Shown here in pieces: positions 5,846-6,488 of a stretch of 6,488 bases of DNA. Location: NCBI GenBank assembly GCA_003647095.1, contig QMME01000236.1, positions 1 to 6,488 on the forward strand. The letters run 5' to 3'. Position numbers and translations under genes: made by a program. This DNA comes from Deltaproteobacteria bacterium. GTDB lineage: Bacteria > Myxococcota > B64-G9. Within the stretch, counting starts at the first letter, position 1, and each line of letters begins with the position of its first letter. Below the pieces are notes generated by a model. It saw nothing but the letters and a program-made list of their open reading frames with translations. It did no database searches and had not been told where the DNA came from.

Positions 5846-6488
5846 GCCAGGTCGACATCACCGTGGATGGCCAGGCGCTGCCGGCCGCGGAAGGCGCCAT
5901 TCTCCTTTGGGAACTGGAAAAGGCCGGCCTTTTCATACCGCACCTGTGCGCCCAGCAGGGGCTGGATCCGCCCCGGGGCGCCTGCCGGCTTTGCTGGGTG
6001 GAGGTTGACGGCCGGGTGCAGACGGCCTGCACGGTACGGGTAGTCGCGGGCATGCAGGTGGTTACCCGCAGCGAGGCGGTAGACCGACTCACCGCCTCCG
6101 CGTTCGAACTGCTCATGTCCCGGCACCGGCTCGATTGCCGTTACTGCGCCGCCAACCGCCGCTGTGCCCTGCAGCAGATCGCCAAGGCCCGGAGACTGCC
6201 GCTCAAGCCCAAGGGGTTGCCGGTGATCGTGCCCGAGGCGCCGGTGGACGACAGTCGCCCCGATCTCACCATCGATCCCGGCAAGTGCGTGCTCTGCGGC
6301 CACTGCGTGTACGTGTGCCAGCACGAGGTGAAGAAGAGCATCCTCGAGTTCGTGCAGCGTGGCCTGCACACCCACGTGGGTACATTCGACGGCCGGCCGC
6401 TGGCCAACCAGGGTTGCGGCGACTGCGTGCGCTGCGCCGAGGTATGCCCGGTGGGTGCCATCTATCTCACCCGCGACCTCCCCGCCGC
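5842..6488 (+). CDS. NuoG/HoxU-type iron-sulfur protein, N-terminal part (3' truncated)
   Basis: The frame is open to the right edge, with 215 complete codons visible. Residues 1-75 form a plant-type [2Fe-2S] ferredoxin domain with Cys36, Cys48, Cys51 and Cys63. Residues about 80-115 form the His-Cys3 [4Fe-4S] domain known from NuoG (H95, C99, C102, C108, ending in CALQ). Residues about 140-210 carry two [4Fe-4S] motifs: Cys149/152/155/159 and Cys192/195/198/202, the second followed by Pro. This four-cluster order is shared by HoxU, by the N-terminus of FeFe hydrogenase HydA, by soluble formate dehydrogenase catalytic subunits, and by NuoG. If the gene ends soon after the edge it is a HoxU-like electron-transfer subunit, usually followed by NiFe hydrogenase genes. 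If it runs on, the catalytic domain is in the same protein. The sequence cannot decide. ATG 5842 overlaps the previous stop, and AGGAG at 5829-5833 lies 8 bases upstream. It would carry electrons between the NuoF-like FMN and the catalytic site. Confidence 0.92.
   Translation, partial: MSQVDITVDGQALPAAEGAILLWELEKAGLFIPHLCAQQGLDPPRGACRLCWVEVDGRVQTACTVRVVAGMQVVTRSEAVDRLTASAFELLMSRHRLDCRYCAANRRCALQQIAKARRLPLKPKGLPVIVPEAPVDDSRPDLTIDPGKCVLCGHCVYVCQHEVKKSILEFVQRGLHTHVGTFDGRPLANQGCGDCVRCAEVCPVGAIYLTRDLPA

Noticed and set aside
3357..6488. Respiratory complex I (nuo) operon
   Set aside because: The NuoF-like protein has extra N- and C-terminal iron-sulfur domains not found in complex I NuoF, and no NuoA-D genes precede NuoE.

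Overview
The window is GC-rich throughout, with codon third positions dominated by G and C, and is coding almost end to end on the + strand. It holds six genes, the first and last cut by the window edges. No RNA gene, mobile element or CRISPR array is visible. The gene types (a NuoE/NuoF/ferredoxin-type redox module, a lipoprotein, and a multi-pass spermidine-synthase-like membrane protein) fit an anaerobic or facultative Gram-negative bacterium. A Desulfuromonadia/Thermodesulfobacteriota-like or related proteobacterial origin is my best guess, but no marker gene here proves it.

Left part (1-3317): three tightly packed genes of poorly known function. They are the C-terminal end of a beta-rich protein, a small lipoprotein whose start overlaps the preceding stop (ATGA), and a 794-residue integral membrane protein. 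The last has an N-terminal membrane region, a soluble nucleotide-binding fold of the spermidine-synthase/methyltransferase type, and a C-terminal membrane region. Its pocket keeps the glycine loop and acidic residue, but the catalytic Asp motif of true spermidine synthases is missing. The first two products look like envelope proteins, so this may be an uncharacterised envelope unit.

Right part (3357-6488): an electron-transfer module of NuoE-like, NuoF-like and NuoG/HoxU-type iron-sulfur proteins, each start overlapping the previous stop by 4 bases. The NuoF-like protein carries an extra N-terminal [2Fe-2S] domain and a C-terminal two-cluster ferredoxin domain. This is the architecture of soluble NAD(P)H-linked hydrogenases and formate dehydrogenases, including electron-bifurcating ones, and not of respiratory complex I. 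Electrons would run between NAD(P)H at the FMN of the NuoF-like subunit, the [2Fe-2S] clusters, the ferredoxin clusters, and a catalytic subunit that must lie beyond the right edge (NiFe or FeFe hydrogenase, or formate dehydrogenase) or be the remainder of the last gene itself.

The two parts are separated by only 39 bases with no visible terminator, so they may share a transcript although no functional link is obvious.
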